Shown here one piece after another: positions 41,861 to 52,335 of a DNA stretch of 64,000 bases; the first letter of the stretch is position 1; each line of letters opens with the position of its first letter. The notes under the pieces were generated by a model. That model searched no databases. It was not told where the DNA came from and was given only the letters and a program-made list of their open reading frames with translations. Location of the stretch: positions 248,001 to 312,000 of the forward strand of contig NZ_CPYD01000003.1 in NCBI RefSeq assembly GCF_001112925.1, given 5' to 3'. Source of the DNA: Yersinia nurmii. Its GTDB lineage: Bacteria; Pseudomonadota; Gammaproteobacteria; Enterobacterales; Enterobacteriaceae. Both the position numbers and the translations under genes were made by a program.

Positions 41861-42125
41861 GAGTCCGTATAATCCTCAGCCCTACGTGTGATGCCTGTTT
41901 TCCTGATGGCTTTTGGCCAAACGGAATCCTTCGGTAAACACGGGCAGGCTCCTTGGTAAACTCCCGGTTTGGAAAACTTCCTTACTGGCTTGCGCAATGT
42001 GAATTGACTCAGGACTGTACAATTATTACAATCCCGCTTCTTTATATGTTGCGATTGAGGCGTCGGTGGTCTTCACTCCGAGCAGCCAAACGCGTTTACT
42101 GAATCAGTAATAATTTTAAGTTTAG

Positions 42126-42278
<153 letters not shown>

Positions 42279-42295
42279 TAAAGCTAACCGACTGA

Positions 42296-42655
42296 GTGGT
42301 TAAGCTCGCTTTCCCTAGGGAGTTACGTTTGTTAACTCCCAGTCATTTCACTTTCGTCTTCCAGCAGCCACAACGGGCTGGCACGCCGCAAATCACCATC
42401 CTCGGCCGCCTGAACGAGCTGGGGCATCCCCGCATCGGTCTTACCGTCGCCAAAAAACATGTCAAACGTGCTCACGAACGTAACCGGATCAAACGCTTAA
42501 CGCGTGAAAGCTTCCGGCTGCATCAGCACACGTTACCGTCTATGGATTTTGTGGTGTTGGTTAAAAAAGGTGTGGCTGACCTTGATAACCGTGCGTTGAC
42601 GGAAGCTTTGGAAAAATTATGGCGCCGCCACTGTCGCCAGGCTCCCGCATCCTGA
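42296..42655 (+). CDS. rnpA: Ribonuclease P protein component
   Basis: A 119-residue basic protein starting [20 protein letters not shown] from a GTG codon. The RNP motif [18 protein letters not shown] is complete. It pairs with the M1 RNA to mature tRNA 5' ends. It follows rpmH by 17 bases, and its 3' end overlaps yidD by 37 bases. Confidence 0.98.
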   Translation: MVKLAFPRELRLLTPSHFTFVFQQPQRAGTPQITILGRLNELGHPRIGLTVAKKHVKRAHERNRIKRLTRESFRLHQHTLPSMDFVVLVKKGVADLDNRALTEALEKLWRRHCRQAPAS

Positions 42656-42876
42656 TCGGCCTGATTAGGGGCTATCAGCTCGTAATCAGTCCGCTGTTGG
42701 GGCCACGCTGTCGTTTCCATCCGACGTGCTCTCATTACGGAATTGAGGCATTGCGCCGGTTTGGCATGATAAAAGGCAGTTGGTTAACGCTGAAACGCGT
42801 ATTAAAATGCCACCCTTTGAACCCAGGTGGCGATGATCCCGTGCCGCCGAAACCCGACGATAACAGAGAACACTAA
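42619..42876 (+). CDS. yidD: Membrane protein insertion efficiency factor YidD
   Basis: An 85-residue protein with an amphipathic N-terminal helix ([18 protein letters not shown]) and the family signature [19 protein letters not shown], then [14 protein letters not shown]. It assists YidC/Sec insertion of inner-membrane proteins. It overlaps rnpA and ends two bases before yidC. Confidence 0.96.
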   Translation: MAPPLSPGSRILIGLIRGYQLVISPLLGPRCRFHPTCSHYGIEALRRFGMIKGSWLTLKRVLKCHPLNPGGDDPVPPKPDDNREH

Positions 42877-42878
42877 CG

Positions 42879-44519
42879 ATGGATTCGCAACGCAATCTTC
42901 TCCTCATCGCGCTGCTGTTCGTGTCTTTCATGATCTGGCAAGCATGGCAAGTGGATAACAACCCACAAACCGCCGCCCAGACCACGCAACAGACTTCGAA
43001 TGCTGCTAACGGTGATACCGCAAGCCAGGCCGTACCTGCCAGTGGCCAAGGTCAATTGATCACGGTTAAAACTGATGTGCTGTCTCTGACCATTAATACA
43101 CGTGGCGGTGACATTGAGCAGGCTAACCTGCTGGCTTACCCGGATTCTCTGGGTTCAGACAAAACATTTGAGCTGTTGGAAACCACGCCAGCCTTTGTTT
43201 ATCAGGCGCAAAGTGGCCTGACAGGCAAGAATGGCCCGGACAACCCGGCAAACGGCGAACGTCCGCTGTTTGAAGTGGCGCAAAATAGCTTTGTGCTGGC
43301 TGACGGTCAGGATGAACTGCGTATCCCGCTGACCTTTACCGGCAAAGATGGCTCGGTCTTTACGAAAACGTTCATCGTTAAACGTAACGATTACGCAATT
43401 GGCGTGGATTACCACGTTAAGAATGCCTCTGCCGCACCGCTGGAATTGACGTTATTTGGGCAACTGAAGCAAAGCATCAACCTGCCTAAACACCGTGATA
43501 CCGGTAGCAATAACTTCGCACTGCACACTTATCGCGGCGCGGCGTACTCTTCTGATGAAGATAATTATCAGAAGTATGCTTTCGATAAAATCGAAAAAGA
43601 TCCGCTGAATATCACCACCAAAGGTGGCTGGGTTGCGATGTTGCAGCAGTATTTTGCAACCGCGTGGATTCCAGCGGCTAACGAAACTAACACCTTCTAT
43701 TCTGCCGATCTGGGCAATGGACTGGCGGCTATCGGTTTCAAAGGTGCGCCTGTTGTCGTACAACCGGGTGAACAGAAACAGCTGGGAGCAACCCTGTGGG
43801 TTGGCCCAGAAATTCAGGACAAAATGGCCGCTATCGCGCCGCATCTTGACCTGACTGTTGACTACGGCTGGCTATGGTTTATCTCTCAACCGCTGTTCAA
43901 ACTGCTGAAGTTCATTCACGGTTTCGTCGGTAACTGGGGCTTCTCCATCATCGTAATCACCTTTATCGTGCGTGGTATCATGTACCCGCTGACGAAGGCG
44001 CAGTACACTTCGATGGCGAAGATGCGTATGTTGCAGCCTAAACTGGCCGCGATGCGTGAGCGAATCGGCGACGATAAGCAACGTATGAGCCAGGAAATGA
44101 TGGCACTGTACAAAGCTGAGAAAGTGAATCCTCTGGGCGGCTGCTTACCGTTGATCATCCAGATGCCAATCTTCCTGGCCTTGTACTACATGCTGATGAG
44201 TTCCGTTGAGCTGCGCCATGCGCCGTTCATCCTGTGGATCCATGATTTATCGGCGCAAGACCCGTACTACATTCTGCCGATTCTGATGGGTATAACCATG
44301 TACTTCATCCAGAAGATGTCACCGACTACCGTCACTGACCCGATGCAGCAAAAGATCATGACCTTTATGCCGGTAATTTTCACAGTGTTCTTCCTGTGGT
44401 TCCCAGCAGGTCTGGTACTGTACTATATCGTCAGTAACCTGGTGACCATCCTTCAGCAGCAGTTGATTTACCGTGGCCTGGAAAAACGTGGCTTACACAG
44501 CCGCGACAAAAAGAAATAA
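42879..44519 (+). CDS. yidC: Membrane protein insertase YidC
   Basis: A 546-residue Oxa1-family insertase. N-terminal anchor ([20 protein letters not shown]), a large periplasmic beta domain (about 50-330), then five transmembrane segments including [20 protein letters not shown] and [20 protein letters not shown]. It inserts and folds inner-membrane proteins alone or with SecYEG. The hydrophilic-groove arginine in VRGIMYPL is present. The operon ends at a strong terminator. Confidence 0.98.
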   Translation: MDSQRNLLLIALLFVSFMIWQAWQVDNNPQTAAQTTQQTSNAANGDTASQAVPASGQGQLITVKTDVLSLTINTRGGDIEQANLLAYPDSLGSDKTFELLETTPAFVYQAQSGLTGKNGPDNPANGERPLFEVAQNSFVLADGQDELRIPLTFTGKDGSVFTKTFIVKRNDYAIGVDYHVKNASAAPLELTLFGQLKQSINLPKHRDTGSNNFALHTYRGAAYSSDEDNYQKYAFDKIEKDPLNITTKGGWVAMLQQYFATAWIPAANETNTFYSADLGNGLAAIGFKGAPVVVQPGEQKQLGATLWVGPEIQDKMAAIAPHLDLTVDYGWLWFISQPLFKLLKFIHGFVGNWGFSIIVITFIVRGIMYPLTKAQYTSMAKMRMLQPKLAAMRERIGDDKQRMSQEMMALYKAEKVNPLGGCLPLIIQMPIFLALYYMLMSSVELRHAPFILWIHDLSAQDPYYILPILMGITMYFIQKMSPTTVTDPMQQKIMTFMPVIFTVFFLWFPAGLVLYYIVSNLVTILQQQLIYRGLEKRGLHSRDKKK

Positions 44520-44551
44520 TTTGTATCGGTAATCATCTGTAGTAATAGCCT

Positions 44552-44583
44552 AAGGCGGTCAATTGACCGCCTTATTCTTTTTT
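44552..44583 (+). terminator. Terminator between yidC and mnmE
   Basis: A 22-base palindrome, AAGGCGGTCAATTGACCGCC plus TT (44552-44573), followed by ATTCTTTTTT. It closes the rpmH-yidC operon. Confidence 0.92.
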
Positions 44584-44623
44584 AATAGAAACCATTTTTA
44601 CGCCGTCCAAGAGAGAGATAACC

Positions 44624-45988
44624 ATGAGCGCAACGGATACGATCGTCGCACAAGCTACCCCGCCGGGACGCGGTGGCGTTGGCATTTTACGTGTTTCAGG
44701 CCGTGCCGTGGCCGCAGTCGCCGAGGCAGTTTTGGGTAAATTACCCAAGCCGCGCTATGCCGACTATTTGCCTTTCCGCGATGCCGACGGCACTACGCTG
44801 GATCAGGGTATCGCTCTCTACTTCCCCGGCCCGAATTCTTTCACCGGCGAGGACGTGCTTGAATTACAGGGGCATGGTGGCCCTGTAATACTGGATTTAC
44901 TGCTTAAACGCGTCCTGGCCCTGCCAGGCGTGCGTATTGCTCGCCCCGGTGAATTTTCCGAACGTGCGTTTCTCAATGACAAGCTAGATTTGGCACAAGC
45001 GGAGGCTATCGCCGATCTGATCGACGCCAGTTCTGAGCAAGCTGCGCGTTCGGCGGTCAACTCGCTGCAAGGCGCTTTTTCAGTCCGCATTCATCAACTG
45101 GTGGAAGCACTCACTCACCTGCGAATCTACGTGGAGGCTGCGATCGATTTTCCAGATGAGGAAATCGACTTTCTTTCTGATGGCAAAATAGAAGGCCAGC
45201 TGAACGGCGTAATGCGCGATCTGGAAAACGTACGCGCCGAGGCTCGTCAGGGCAGCCTACTGCGAGAAGGGATGAAAGTGGTCATCGCTGGTCGTCCGAA
45301 CGCAGGAAAATCCAGTCTTCTCAATGCGTTAGCAGGACGTGAAGCCGCCATTGTTACAGATATCGCCGGTACCACCCGCGACGTGCTGCGGGAACATATT
45401 CATATCGACGGTATGCCGCTACATATTATTGATACCGCAGGCTTACGCGAAGCAAGCGATGAAGTAGAGCGAATTGGTATCGAACGTGCTTGGAACGAGA
45501 TCGAACAGGCTGACAGAGTGCTGTTTATGGTCGATGGCACAACGACTGATGCTACTGAGCCTGCGATAATCTGGCCAGAGTTTATGGCTCGTTTACCCGC
45601 GACATTACCTATTACCGTCGTACGTAATAAAGCCGATGTGACAGGCGAGACACTGGGCTTAACCGAAGTGAATGGTTACTCACTTATTCGTTTATCAGCC
45701 CGAACCGGTGACGGAATTGACTTGCTGAGAGATCATTTAAAACAAAGCATGGGATTCACCAGCAATACCGAAGGGGGCTTCCTGGCTAGGCGCCGCCATT
45801 TACAGGCGCTGGAAGCCGCTGCACAGCATCTGGTTCAAGGTTATGAACAACTGGTTGGCGCACAGGCTGGCGAGCTTCTGGCTGAGGAATTACGCCTTGC
45901 TCAACAATCACTTAGCGAAATAACCGGTGAATTCAGTTCTGATGACTTGTTGGGGCGCATTTTCTCTAGTTTCTGTATCGGTAAATAA
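44624..45988 (+). CDS. mnmE: tRNA modification GTPase MnmE
   Basis: A 454-residue protein. Formyl-THF-binding N-domain starting [20 protein letters not shown], helical middle domain, an inserted G domain with [29 protein letters not shown] and NKAD, and the C-terminal CIGK tail. With MnmG it makes 5-carboxymethylaminomethyl-uridine in tRNA wobble positions. In E. coli tnaC-tnaA follow; here a decayed fimbrial cluster does. Confidence 0.99.
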   Translation: MSATDTIVAQATPPGRGGVGILRVSGRAVAAVAEAVLGKLPKPRYADYLPFRDADGTTLDQGIALYFPGPNSFTGEDVLELQGHGGPVILDLLLKRVLALPGVRIARPGEFSERAFLNDKLDLAQAEAIADLIDASSEQAARSAVNSLQGAFSVRIHQLVEALTHLRIYVEAAIDFPDEEIDFLSDGKIEGQLNGVMRDLENVRAEARQGSLLREGMKVVIAGRPNAGKSSLLNALAGREAAIVTDIAGTTRDVLREHIHIDGMPLHIIDTAGLREASDEVERIGIERAWNEIEQADRVLFMVDGTTTDATEPAIIWPEFMARLPATLPITVVRNKADVTGETLGLTEVNGYSLIRLSARTGDGIDLLRDHLKQSMGFTSNTEGGFLARRRHLQALEAAAQHLVQGYEQLVGAQAGELLAEELRLAQQSLSEITGEFSSDDLLGRIFSSFCIGK

Positions 45989-46035
45989 TCAAAACCTAAT
46001 CGGGCTAAGTCAAATACACTGCTTATCCCGATAAT

Positions 46036-46068
46036 TCATAATGGCGTCTTATTTAGATGCCATTATGA
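46036..46068. terminator. Stem-loop downstream of mnmE
   Basis: Arms TCATAATGGC (46036-46045) and GCCATTATGA (46059-46068) with a 13-base loop. No T-run follows. It lies between mnmE and the convergent fimbrial remnants. Confidence 0.45.
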
Positions 46069-46213
46069 AGACCAAAGAATAGTGCAACAACAAGTAAGTA
46101 AGCGCTCACACTCATGATGGCTCTAGCTAATAAAGCCGCTCAATCGGCAAATGCATAACTTTTACCTCATCAACGCCAAATCACGCCGCTGCCATTTCGC
46201 CCTAAAATTAAGA

Positions 46214-47075
46214 TTATTTATAATTGACGGTGAAAGCGGCCGTAGTCATCAGGCTGCCAGCAGCTATTCTATTCTCGGTTTGATAGAATCTGGCCTTATA
46301 GGGCAGTTTGGTTAAAGTAGAGAGACTCCCAAGCGGTTGTTCTGCATCAAAAACCAAAGGTGCATCCCGCTCAAATATTTGAATGCCCATCCCCGCGGAA
46401 GTCGATGTCGAATCCGCTGTGATGACACCGTTGCTACTTCCCCCCTGCCAGACAATATTCGCCTGAACCCCTCCTCTGCACAGCACTTCAATATCAAAGT
46501 TTCGCTCACCGCTAGTGCTGCCAACACCTTTAAAGGTATTTTTCAATACAGCACCCATTGGAACATTAATTTTTGGCGTCAGGACTTCACAGGTTTTTGC
46601 CATTACTTTAAAGCTGGGAATTTCGTAGCTAAATAAAACCTCTTCAGTATTTACCCCCTCTCATTCTGACGAGATAATATTATTTTTATTGGATTAACTA
46701 CACCAGACTCGGCATTCTTATCAACTGATATATAAAATTTGCCGATAAATTCTTTTCTGATACCGATCCCTCTCATACTACCGACGTTCATTTCCTGAGG
46801 CTTTAAATTATTTGGTTGGAGAATCCATTTTATTTTACCCCGGACAGATTGGTATCGAAATAATTATCTCCGTGAGTATTCGACACTCCTGTCATAGACT
46901 TAACATAGATTCTCTGATTGGTTTTTCCCGGACAGTTTACCTTAACCCCACCTAAAGTTTTATATATTACTTTCGGTGAATGAGCTATATCGTGACGAAT
47001 AAAAATATCATCAGAATTAACCATCCCTACAGTTAGGTTAACGTTACATACAGGGACCCTGCAGCTTTTGTTACA
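46214..47075 (-). pseudogene. Fimbrial adhesin-like gene broken by two frameshifts
   Basis: Three consecutive minus-strand frames join into one product. Frame 1 (from 47075) contains DDIFIRHDIAHS and ends at NLSG. Frame 2 gives KWILQPNNLKPQEMNVGSMR to about ILSRQNERG. Frame 3 gives EEVLFSYEIPSFKVMAKTCE to AAFTVNYK. The junctions are a G4 tract (46838-46841) and a G5 tract (46654-46658, minus strand); adding one G to each restores one frame. The last part is a FimH-like pilin domain. The N-terminus is not clear, and a stop precedes 47075. This is the tip or minor subunit of a decayed pilus, unless both lost G bases are base-calling errors. Confidence 0.75.
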
Positions 47076-47216
47076 TTAAAATAACTATAAAAAAACAATA
47101 GATATAACTAACATCAATCCTATTTTATTATATTTTTGGATAATAAAAATATAACTAATAGAAGAAAAAATCCTTTTAATGATGACAATGGGCCGCAAGC
47201 CGTAAACACCTTCCTC

Positions 47217-47880
47217 AGAATCATGACTATAGGTAGATTACTTTCTGGTACGCCAAGAACCAATATTCATTCAACTTCGCAAATTTAAAAAATAGCTTTG
47301 GTTTTTACTTGTTCCATTATGATTATCCGAACCGGTTAAATCCTAGTTCACTAAAAATGTAGTCTGCCCCTGTTGCCATAAATGCGATGAAACGGTATCT
47401 CTGACCTGAGCACCTAGCGCAGCCTGCGGGATGCTGATACCCAAACGTTGAGAGTAAAAATTAAAAACAGCAGACACCTGAGGAATATATTCTTTAAGGT
47501 CATCAAGAATATGAGTTGAAGGAAGATCACTCAGCGTCGGTGTTGACGATATTTTTACACCAAAGCGGCGAAGATCATCCACGATTAACTGTGGTAATAA
47601 TACTTTATCCACCGCCTGAATAAATCTGACCCGTCTGGTTTCTTTCTCATTTCCGTTAAGAAATATAACCACCTGATACTCAACGGGTAATTGACCACCC
47701 GAGTTTGAAAAAGCACTTAAATCAATAACCGCTTGCTCTGCATCGCTTAACTCCAACGCAGATAATCGAAAATGATCTTGCGCCATAATCGAGGATGATA
47801 AGAGTACCGATAAGCATAAAAAAGGCTGAAATAAGCGTACAAAATAATAACTTTAGCGCACCTAGCTTTATATTTAACAT
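47217..47880 (-). pseudogene. Truncated fimbrial usher with a frameshift and three in-frame stops
   Basis: The N-terminal domain of a PapC/FimD-type usher is clear (AVIDLSAFSNSGGQLPVEYQ and RLGISIPQAAL). ATG 47880 has AGGAGG upstream, but a T4 tract at 47841-47844 puts the signal peptide out of frame; with one T less it reads LLFVRLFQPFLCLSVLLSSS and joins the usher. After TTFLVN the same frame continues with usher-like sequence through TAG (47345-47343), TGA (47273-47271) and TAA (47240-47238), with recognisable SYFLNLRS and MNIGSWRTRK between stops. The remaining barrel, about 600 residues, is missing. It cannot make a working usher. Confidence 0.88.
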
Positions 47881-47918
47881 AATACTTTTCAGCCTCCTTC
47901 TGATCGTTCATCTTCCTT

Positions 47919-48629
47919 TTACCGCAGTTTTTGTGTGATCTCCGGGCTGACGCCACCGTAGCTATTAATGCTGCTCCATTTTACGGAACAACCCGCTGAA
48001 TCCGATGGAAGTAAGAAGTAAGAAACACCCTGCGGGGCTATCATGTCCGCGCCTGCCAAAGCTTTACCATTAACCCTAATTTGTCCTAGCGTCACGTAAT
48101 AATTGCTGGGGTTTTTAACCTCAAGTTGGTTACCAATACGCCTAAACATCAATGATTTATAAGCATCTTCCGCATCTCCACTAATGCCTTTAGGCCGGTA
48201 AAACAGTTTGATCCTCGTTTTAACCGCTATTAATAAAGTATTTTGTTCATTTTCTTGCACCGAAGGGATCGATTTCACATTGAGATAAAACACCGATTCC
48301 CTATCATCCGGTAAGTGACCACCGGTGCGTACAATTCTGAGCGTACTTTCTTTACCTGCATCCAAACGAAATAATGGAGGCGTCACGACAAAGGGAGGTT
48401 TCTCACCTTTTGTATTGCTATTGATAAAAGATTGAATTAAATAAGGCTTTGTTTCATCAGAATTAATTACCGAGATTGACGCCTCTTTTTTATTTCCATC
48501 ATAGATAACTCTCGTTCCTCCAACGGTTACGCCAGCCCAAGCCGGAAATATGAATAACATTGATAATATCAACGCTGTTTTTCTAGTCAAAAGAGACAAA
48601 TTAAATAAATTATTTATTTTATATTTCAT
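47919..48629 (-). CDS. Periplasmic fimbrial chaperone (PapD-like)
   Basis: A 236-residue, intact PapD-type chaperone. Signal peptide to about residue 32 (ending FPAWA), then VTVGGTRVIYDGNKKEASIS, PFVVTPPLFRLDAGKESTLR (subunit-binding strand) and VFYLNVKSIPS. It is the only open gene of a fimbrial cluster whose usher, major subunit and adhesin are broken. With no usher here it can no longer assemble this pilus, unless it serves another system. Confidence 0.9.
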   Translation of the reverse strand: MKYKINNLFNLSLLTRKTALILSMLFIFPAWAGVTVGGTRVIYDGNKKEASISVINSDETKPYLIQSFINSNTKGEKPPFVVTPPLFRLDAGKESTLRIVRTGGHLPDDRESVFYLNVKSIPSVQENEQNTLLIAVKTRIKLFYRPKGISGDAEDAYKSLMFRRIGNQLEVKNPSNYYVTLGQIRVNGKALAGADMIAPQGVSYFLLPSDSAGCSVKWSSINSYGGVSPEITQKLR

Positions 48630-48724
48630 AATAACTGTCCATGGTGTTAATTATCCCTAGCAAATAGCGATCACAATTCACCTGTTACTAGGGAATAAAA
48701 ATTTATGAAAATTAATTTATATTT

Positions 48725-49242
48725 TTATTTATAAGAAATGTCAAAATTTAGAGTAGCCTCTGCCTTTCCTGCTGCGCTAGCTTCACCATTAGAGACATAA
48801 GTGACTTTAAAAGGAATATTCACATCATTATTACCAATAGTAACGGGATAATCATACTCGGCTGAATTTAAAGGTATTTGATTTCCACCCTCGTCGTAAA
48901 GACCTATACCGATCCCTTTAGCGCCTGATGAATCTAATATTAACAATTTGTTATCCACTTTATCTGCCGTACCGGTAAAAGCAATAGACATCAGAACCGG
49001 AGCGCCAACAACAACCGGGCAACCAATTAATCTAATACTTAAATCTCTCTCACTCCCACTAAATTTATCATCGCCTCTGTTTTTTATCTCGCTTTTTAAA
49101 TATGCTCCCATTGTGACAGGAAAATCTGAAGCACCAGAAACAGTACAGGTTGCTTTCATAATTTCACCGTTCCTTTTGTCAACGCATACGTCGCGCCACT
49201 TAAAGACATCAGCGTCCCAGTAGTTAAAAATAAAACCACCAT
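48725..49242 (-). pseudogene. Major fimbrial subunit with a one-base frameshift
   Basis: ATG 49242 starts a signal peptide (MVVLFLTTGTLMSLSGATYA) followed by LTKGTVKL and a stop. The 144-residue pilin body (MKATCTVSGASDFPVTMGAY to ATLNFDISYK) is in the next frame. Adding one A to the AAA tract at 49162-49164 gives KGTVKIMKATCTV and restores a normal type 1-like pilin. The mature part on its own has no export signal. Confidence 0.8.
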
Positions 49243-49548
49243 TCCTTATATATCTCCTTGATAAATAAAATATACATCCATTTATTTTTAAACTACGAAA
49301 TAAAAAACGTTAATAATTTATGACAAAAACAATTTTCCAGTACAGATATAAACCTGTACTGATATAACAACAAGAAAATTAAAATAACCAGAATAAAATT
49401 TTCGATAAAAACAAGAAATAAGAGCTTTGGATAACTCCTATGTTTTTACTTTAAAATAACCATTGGCACTTTATAAAATCCATTTACTTTCTTAATTAAG
49501 ATTCCGTCCTTAGCCTTTTAATTAATATCTTTTAAGGAGAAAAATTAT

Positions 49549-49611
49549 ATGGGATTTTATGATTTAGATCAAACTTTAATCTATTTACAGCATAACAAGA
49601 AAATGACTTAA
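49549..49611 (+). CDS. Possible 20-residue small ORF
   Basis: ATG 49549 is preceded by TTTAAGGAGA at good spacing. The product MGFYDLDQTLIYLQHNKKMT has 20 residues. The same frame runs on for 38 more codons after the TAA stop, so this may be a broken longer ORF. No family is recognised. Confidence 0.25.
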   Translation: MGFYDLDQTLIYLQHNKKMT

Positions 49612-49912
49612 GTTAAATCGTTTTTTTACAATAAGTTAAAATTTGAAGTAAATAATTCTTTACACATAGAGGTTAATTATCTCTGCATTCATCTGGTCTG
49701 TCCTGTAGGCATTTCCTGCTTTATTTAATTAATAATCTCGAAAACCTTAATCATCGTTGTCATCTATTTCGATATAAAATGAAATAATCTACTTTAATAG
49801 CATGTTTATTTCGATCTATTAACCTGTTTAAACCGAGGTATTATCCTTAAAAAGACACATAACCACACTGTTTATATGTATAACGTTAAAAAATGTCTCA
49901 TCTACACATGCT

Positions 49913-50146
49913 AAGAAAATTTTATTTTTCTTCATTTCCCTCCGCCTGGCGCTAATAGCCGAAATAACGGAGTATTCTTCAGTCACGCCCACCGCGCAGC
50001 CTTATTTTAATGGCAATATTAATGATCACACTCTCCCGACCTAACCCTTCCTGATTAAAGTTATTGATCGCAGCACTAAGCCATAAATATCTACTTTACT
50101 CAAAGAAAAAAGCTATACAGTTGCAGGTCAATTAACGTTTTTTTGA
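49913..50146 (+). pseudogene. Decayed secreted-protein-like frame
   Basis: The frame begins with a signal-like stretch KKILFFFISLRLALIAEITE without a start codon (ATG 49908 is out of frame), continues SVTPTAQPYFNGNINDHTLP, then crosses TAA at 50042, TAA at 50084 and TGA at 50144, with protein-like sequence between (FLIKVIDRSTKP). It cannot be assigned to a family with confidence. It could be chance, but long protein-like stretches separated by single stops suggest decay. Confidence 0.35.
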
Positions 50147-50352
50147 TTATTATTAGTACAATAGAAACAGAGTTCCCCTTTTTTATCAAACCGATAACCT
50201 TACACCTACTCCCACACCCACTCCCACTTGGGCAGCGATATTTTTATTGATATTCAGCAAGATAAGTAGGCAAATACCTATTGTTTAATTCGGGTAAGCA
50301 AGCCTAATCTAGTTCAAGGTAATATTATTTCACCAATAAACAGGAGTGAGTC

Positions 50353-50925
50353 ATGTCACAACAGCCGCTTAAACTTGTTACCCTACTGGGTAGCCTACGT
50401 TCCGGTTCCTATAACGCTATGGTTGCCAAAGCCTTGCCGCAATTAGCTCCCGCTGGAGTGACCATCGAGGCCCTGCCTTCTATTCGCGATATTCCTCTTT
50501 ATGATGCTGATGTTCAACAGGAAGACGGCGTTCCAGCTAGCGTAGAAGCCATTGCCGAGCAAATCCGTCAGGCCGATGGCGTGATCATTGTGACACCGGA
50601 ATATAACTATTCAGTTCCCGGCGGTTTGAAAAACGCTATCGATTGGCTTTCCCGCCTGCAAAACCAGCCTTTGGCTGGCAAACCCGTGTTAATTCAAACT
50701 AGTTCAATGGGTCCTATCGGGGGCGCACGCTGCCAATATCACCTGCGCCAGATTTTGGTCTTCCTCGACGCTATGGTAATGAATAAACCAGAATTTATGG
50801 GCGGCGTCATTCAGAGTAAAGTCGATGAAGATCGCAGAGAATTAACCGATCAGGGAACCTTAGATTTTCTGACTAAACAACTTGCCGCGTTCAGCACTTA
50901 TATTGAGCGAGTTCAAGTGAAGTAA
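50353..50925 (+). CDS. chrR: NADPH-dependent FMN reductase ChrR (YieF)
   Basis: A 190-residue flavodoxin-like reductase. LLGSLRSGSYNAMVAKALP (FMN phosphate loop) and TPEYNYSVPGGLKNAIDWLS match E. coli YieF/ChrR closely. It reduces quinones, chromate and related acceptors by two-electron steps, limiting oxidative stress. It is convergent with adeP, as in E. coli, with a shared terminator. Confidence 0.95.
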   Translation: MSQQPLKLVTLLGSLRSGSYNAMVAKALPQLAPAGVTIEALPSIRDIPLYDADVQQEDGVPASVEAIAEQIRQADGVIIVTPEYNYSVPGGLKNAIDWLSRLQNQPLAGKPVLIQTSSMGPIGGARCQYHLRQILVFLDAMVMNKPEFMGGVIQSKVDEDRRELTDQGTLDFLTKQLAAFSTYIERVQVK

Positions 50926-50950
50926 GCCCCATTTTGTATCAGACCCAGAT

Positions 50951-50990
50951 AAAAAAAGCCCCGATCTCTGCAGATTCGGGGCCATTTTTA
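50951..50990. terminator. Bidirectional terminator between chrR and adeP
   Basis: A7, arms GCCCCGA (50958-50964) and TCGGGGC (50976-50982), then CATTTTTA. Suitable for both convergent genes. Confidence 0.88.
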
Positions 50991-51006
50991 TTATTCGATC
51001 CAATAA

Positions 51007-52335
51007 TTAATGATCGACAAAAGCAATTTTTAGCACAAAGAGTAACGCGACAACGACCACGCAAGGGCTGATTTCACGCCAACGCCCTGTGCCCAACTTC
51101 ATTACACAATATGCGATAAAGCCTAAAGCGATACCTTCAGTGATTGAGAAGCTGAATGGCATCATGGCAGCGGTCACAAAGGCCGGAACCGCTTCGGTTA
51201 AATCATCCCATTTCACTCGAGCCAGGCTGGATGTCATCAGAACCCCAACATAAATCAGCGCGCCAGCAGCCGCATAAGCAGGCACCATCCCGGCAAGCGG
51301 TGAGATAAAGATCACCAGCAAGAATAGGATTCCCACCACAACAGCGGTTAAACCCGTACGGCCGCCGACGGAAACACCGGAGGAGCTTTCGATATAAGCG
51401 GTTACCGAGGAGGTTCCTACCAGTGCCCCTGCTACAGAGCTGATACTGTCGACGTAAAGCGCCTGTTTCATACGCGGGAACTTGCCATTTTCATCCGTCA
51501 GGCCCGCTTTATCTGTTACACCAATCAGCGTGCCAGATGAATCGAACAGGTTAACCAGCATAAAGGAGAAAATGACGCCTGCTAGACCCAGATTCAACGC
51601 ACCGGCGATATCCACCTGACCAACAACGCTGGTTACGCTGGGTGGCATGGAGAAAATGCCTTGATACTGTACATCGCCCAACACCCAGCCGATCAGCGTC
51701 GTTACGACGATGGATACCAGCACTGCAGCATGGATATTACGCGAAGCCAATACAGCTATGATAAAGAAGCCTAGCGCTCCCAATAGGACACTGTGGGAGC
51801 TCAGATCGCCCACGGCGACCAGCGTGTCCGGATTTGCAACCACGATACCGGCATTTTTCAGGCCCATCATCGCGATAAACAGACCAATACCACTGGTAAT
51901 ACCGACACGAAGGCTCAATGGAATGTTGGCAATCATCCAATAGCGGATGCGGAAAATGGTCAATAACAGGAAACCGATTGCGCCCCAGAAAATAGCGCCC
52001 ATCGCCACCTGCCATGAAATACCCATAGCGCCAACGACGACAAAAGCAAAGAAGGCGTTCAGCCCCATAGCGGGAGCCAGAGCAACGGGTAAGTTCGCGA
52101 GTAATCCCATAAAAATACTGCCAAAAGCGGCGATCAGGCAGGTAGTGACAAAAACAGCCTGCACATCCATACCGGCAACCCCAAGGATTTGGGGATTAAC
52201 AAAAACGATATAGACCATGGTTAGGAAAGTCGTAATACCGGCGATTAGCTCAGTGCGTGCCGTTGTTCCATGCTGTTTTAGCTTAAATACGCGTTCGAGC
52301 ATCCCCTGCTCAACATCAAGGTTTGGTTTACTCAT
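51007..52335 (-). CDS. adeP: Adenine permease AdeP (YieG)
   Basis: A 442-residue NCS2/AzgA-type purine permease with about 12-14 membrane segments. NPQILGVAGMDVQAVFVTTC, LPVALAPAMGLNAFFAF and SSVTAYIESSSGVSVGGRTG match E. coli YieG. It imports adenine with protons. ATG 52335 (MSKPNLDVEQ) is preferred over an upstream in-frame ATG. A weak PurR-like sequence (TCGCAGAGGTTTGTAT, 52431-52446) lies in the leader; I count 11 of 16 matches to the consensus, so this is only suggestive. Confidence 0.94.
   Translation of the reverse strand: MSKPNLDVEQGMLERVFKLKQHGTTARTELIAGITTFLTMVYIVFVNPQILGVAGMDVQAVFVTTCLIAAFGSIFMGLLANLPVALAPAMGLNAFFAFVVVGAMGISWQVAMGAIFWGAIGFLLLTIFRIRYWMIANIPLSLRVGITSGIGLFIAMMGLKNAGIVVANPDTLVAVGDLSSHSVLLGALGFFIIAVLASRNIHAAVLVSIVVTTLIGWVLGDVQYQGIFSMPPSVTSVVGQVDIAGALNLGLAGVIFSFMLVNLFDSSGTLIGVTDKAGLTDENGKFPRMKQALYVDSISSVAGALVGTSSVTAYIESSSGVSVGGRTGLTAVVVGILFLLVIFISPLAGMVPAYAAAGALIYVGVLMTSSLARVKWDDLTEAVPAFVTAAMMPFSFSITEGIALGFIAYCVMKLGTGRWREISPCVVVVALLFVLKIAFVDH

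Larger units (their letters stand above)
49243..50352. other. AT-rich 1.1 kb region with decayed coding remnants
   Basis: No intact gene was found. The left part holds the leader of the fimbrial cluster. A 20-codon frame with a strong ribosome site lies at 49549-49611, and a broken secreted-protein-like frame at 49913-50146. Near 50202-50230 another frame reads a TPTPTPTPTW linker-like repeat. The composition is clearly more AT-rich than chrR to the right. It looks like a decaying accessory segment. Confidence 0.55.
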
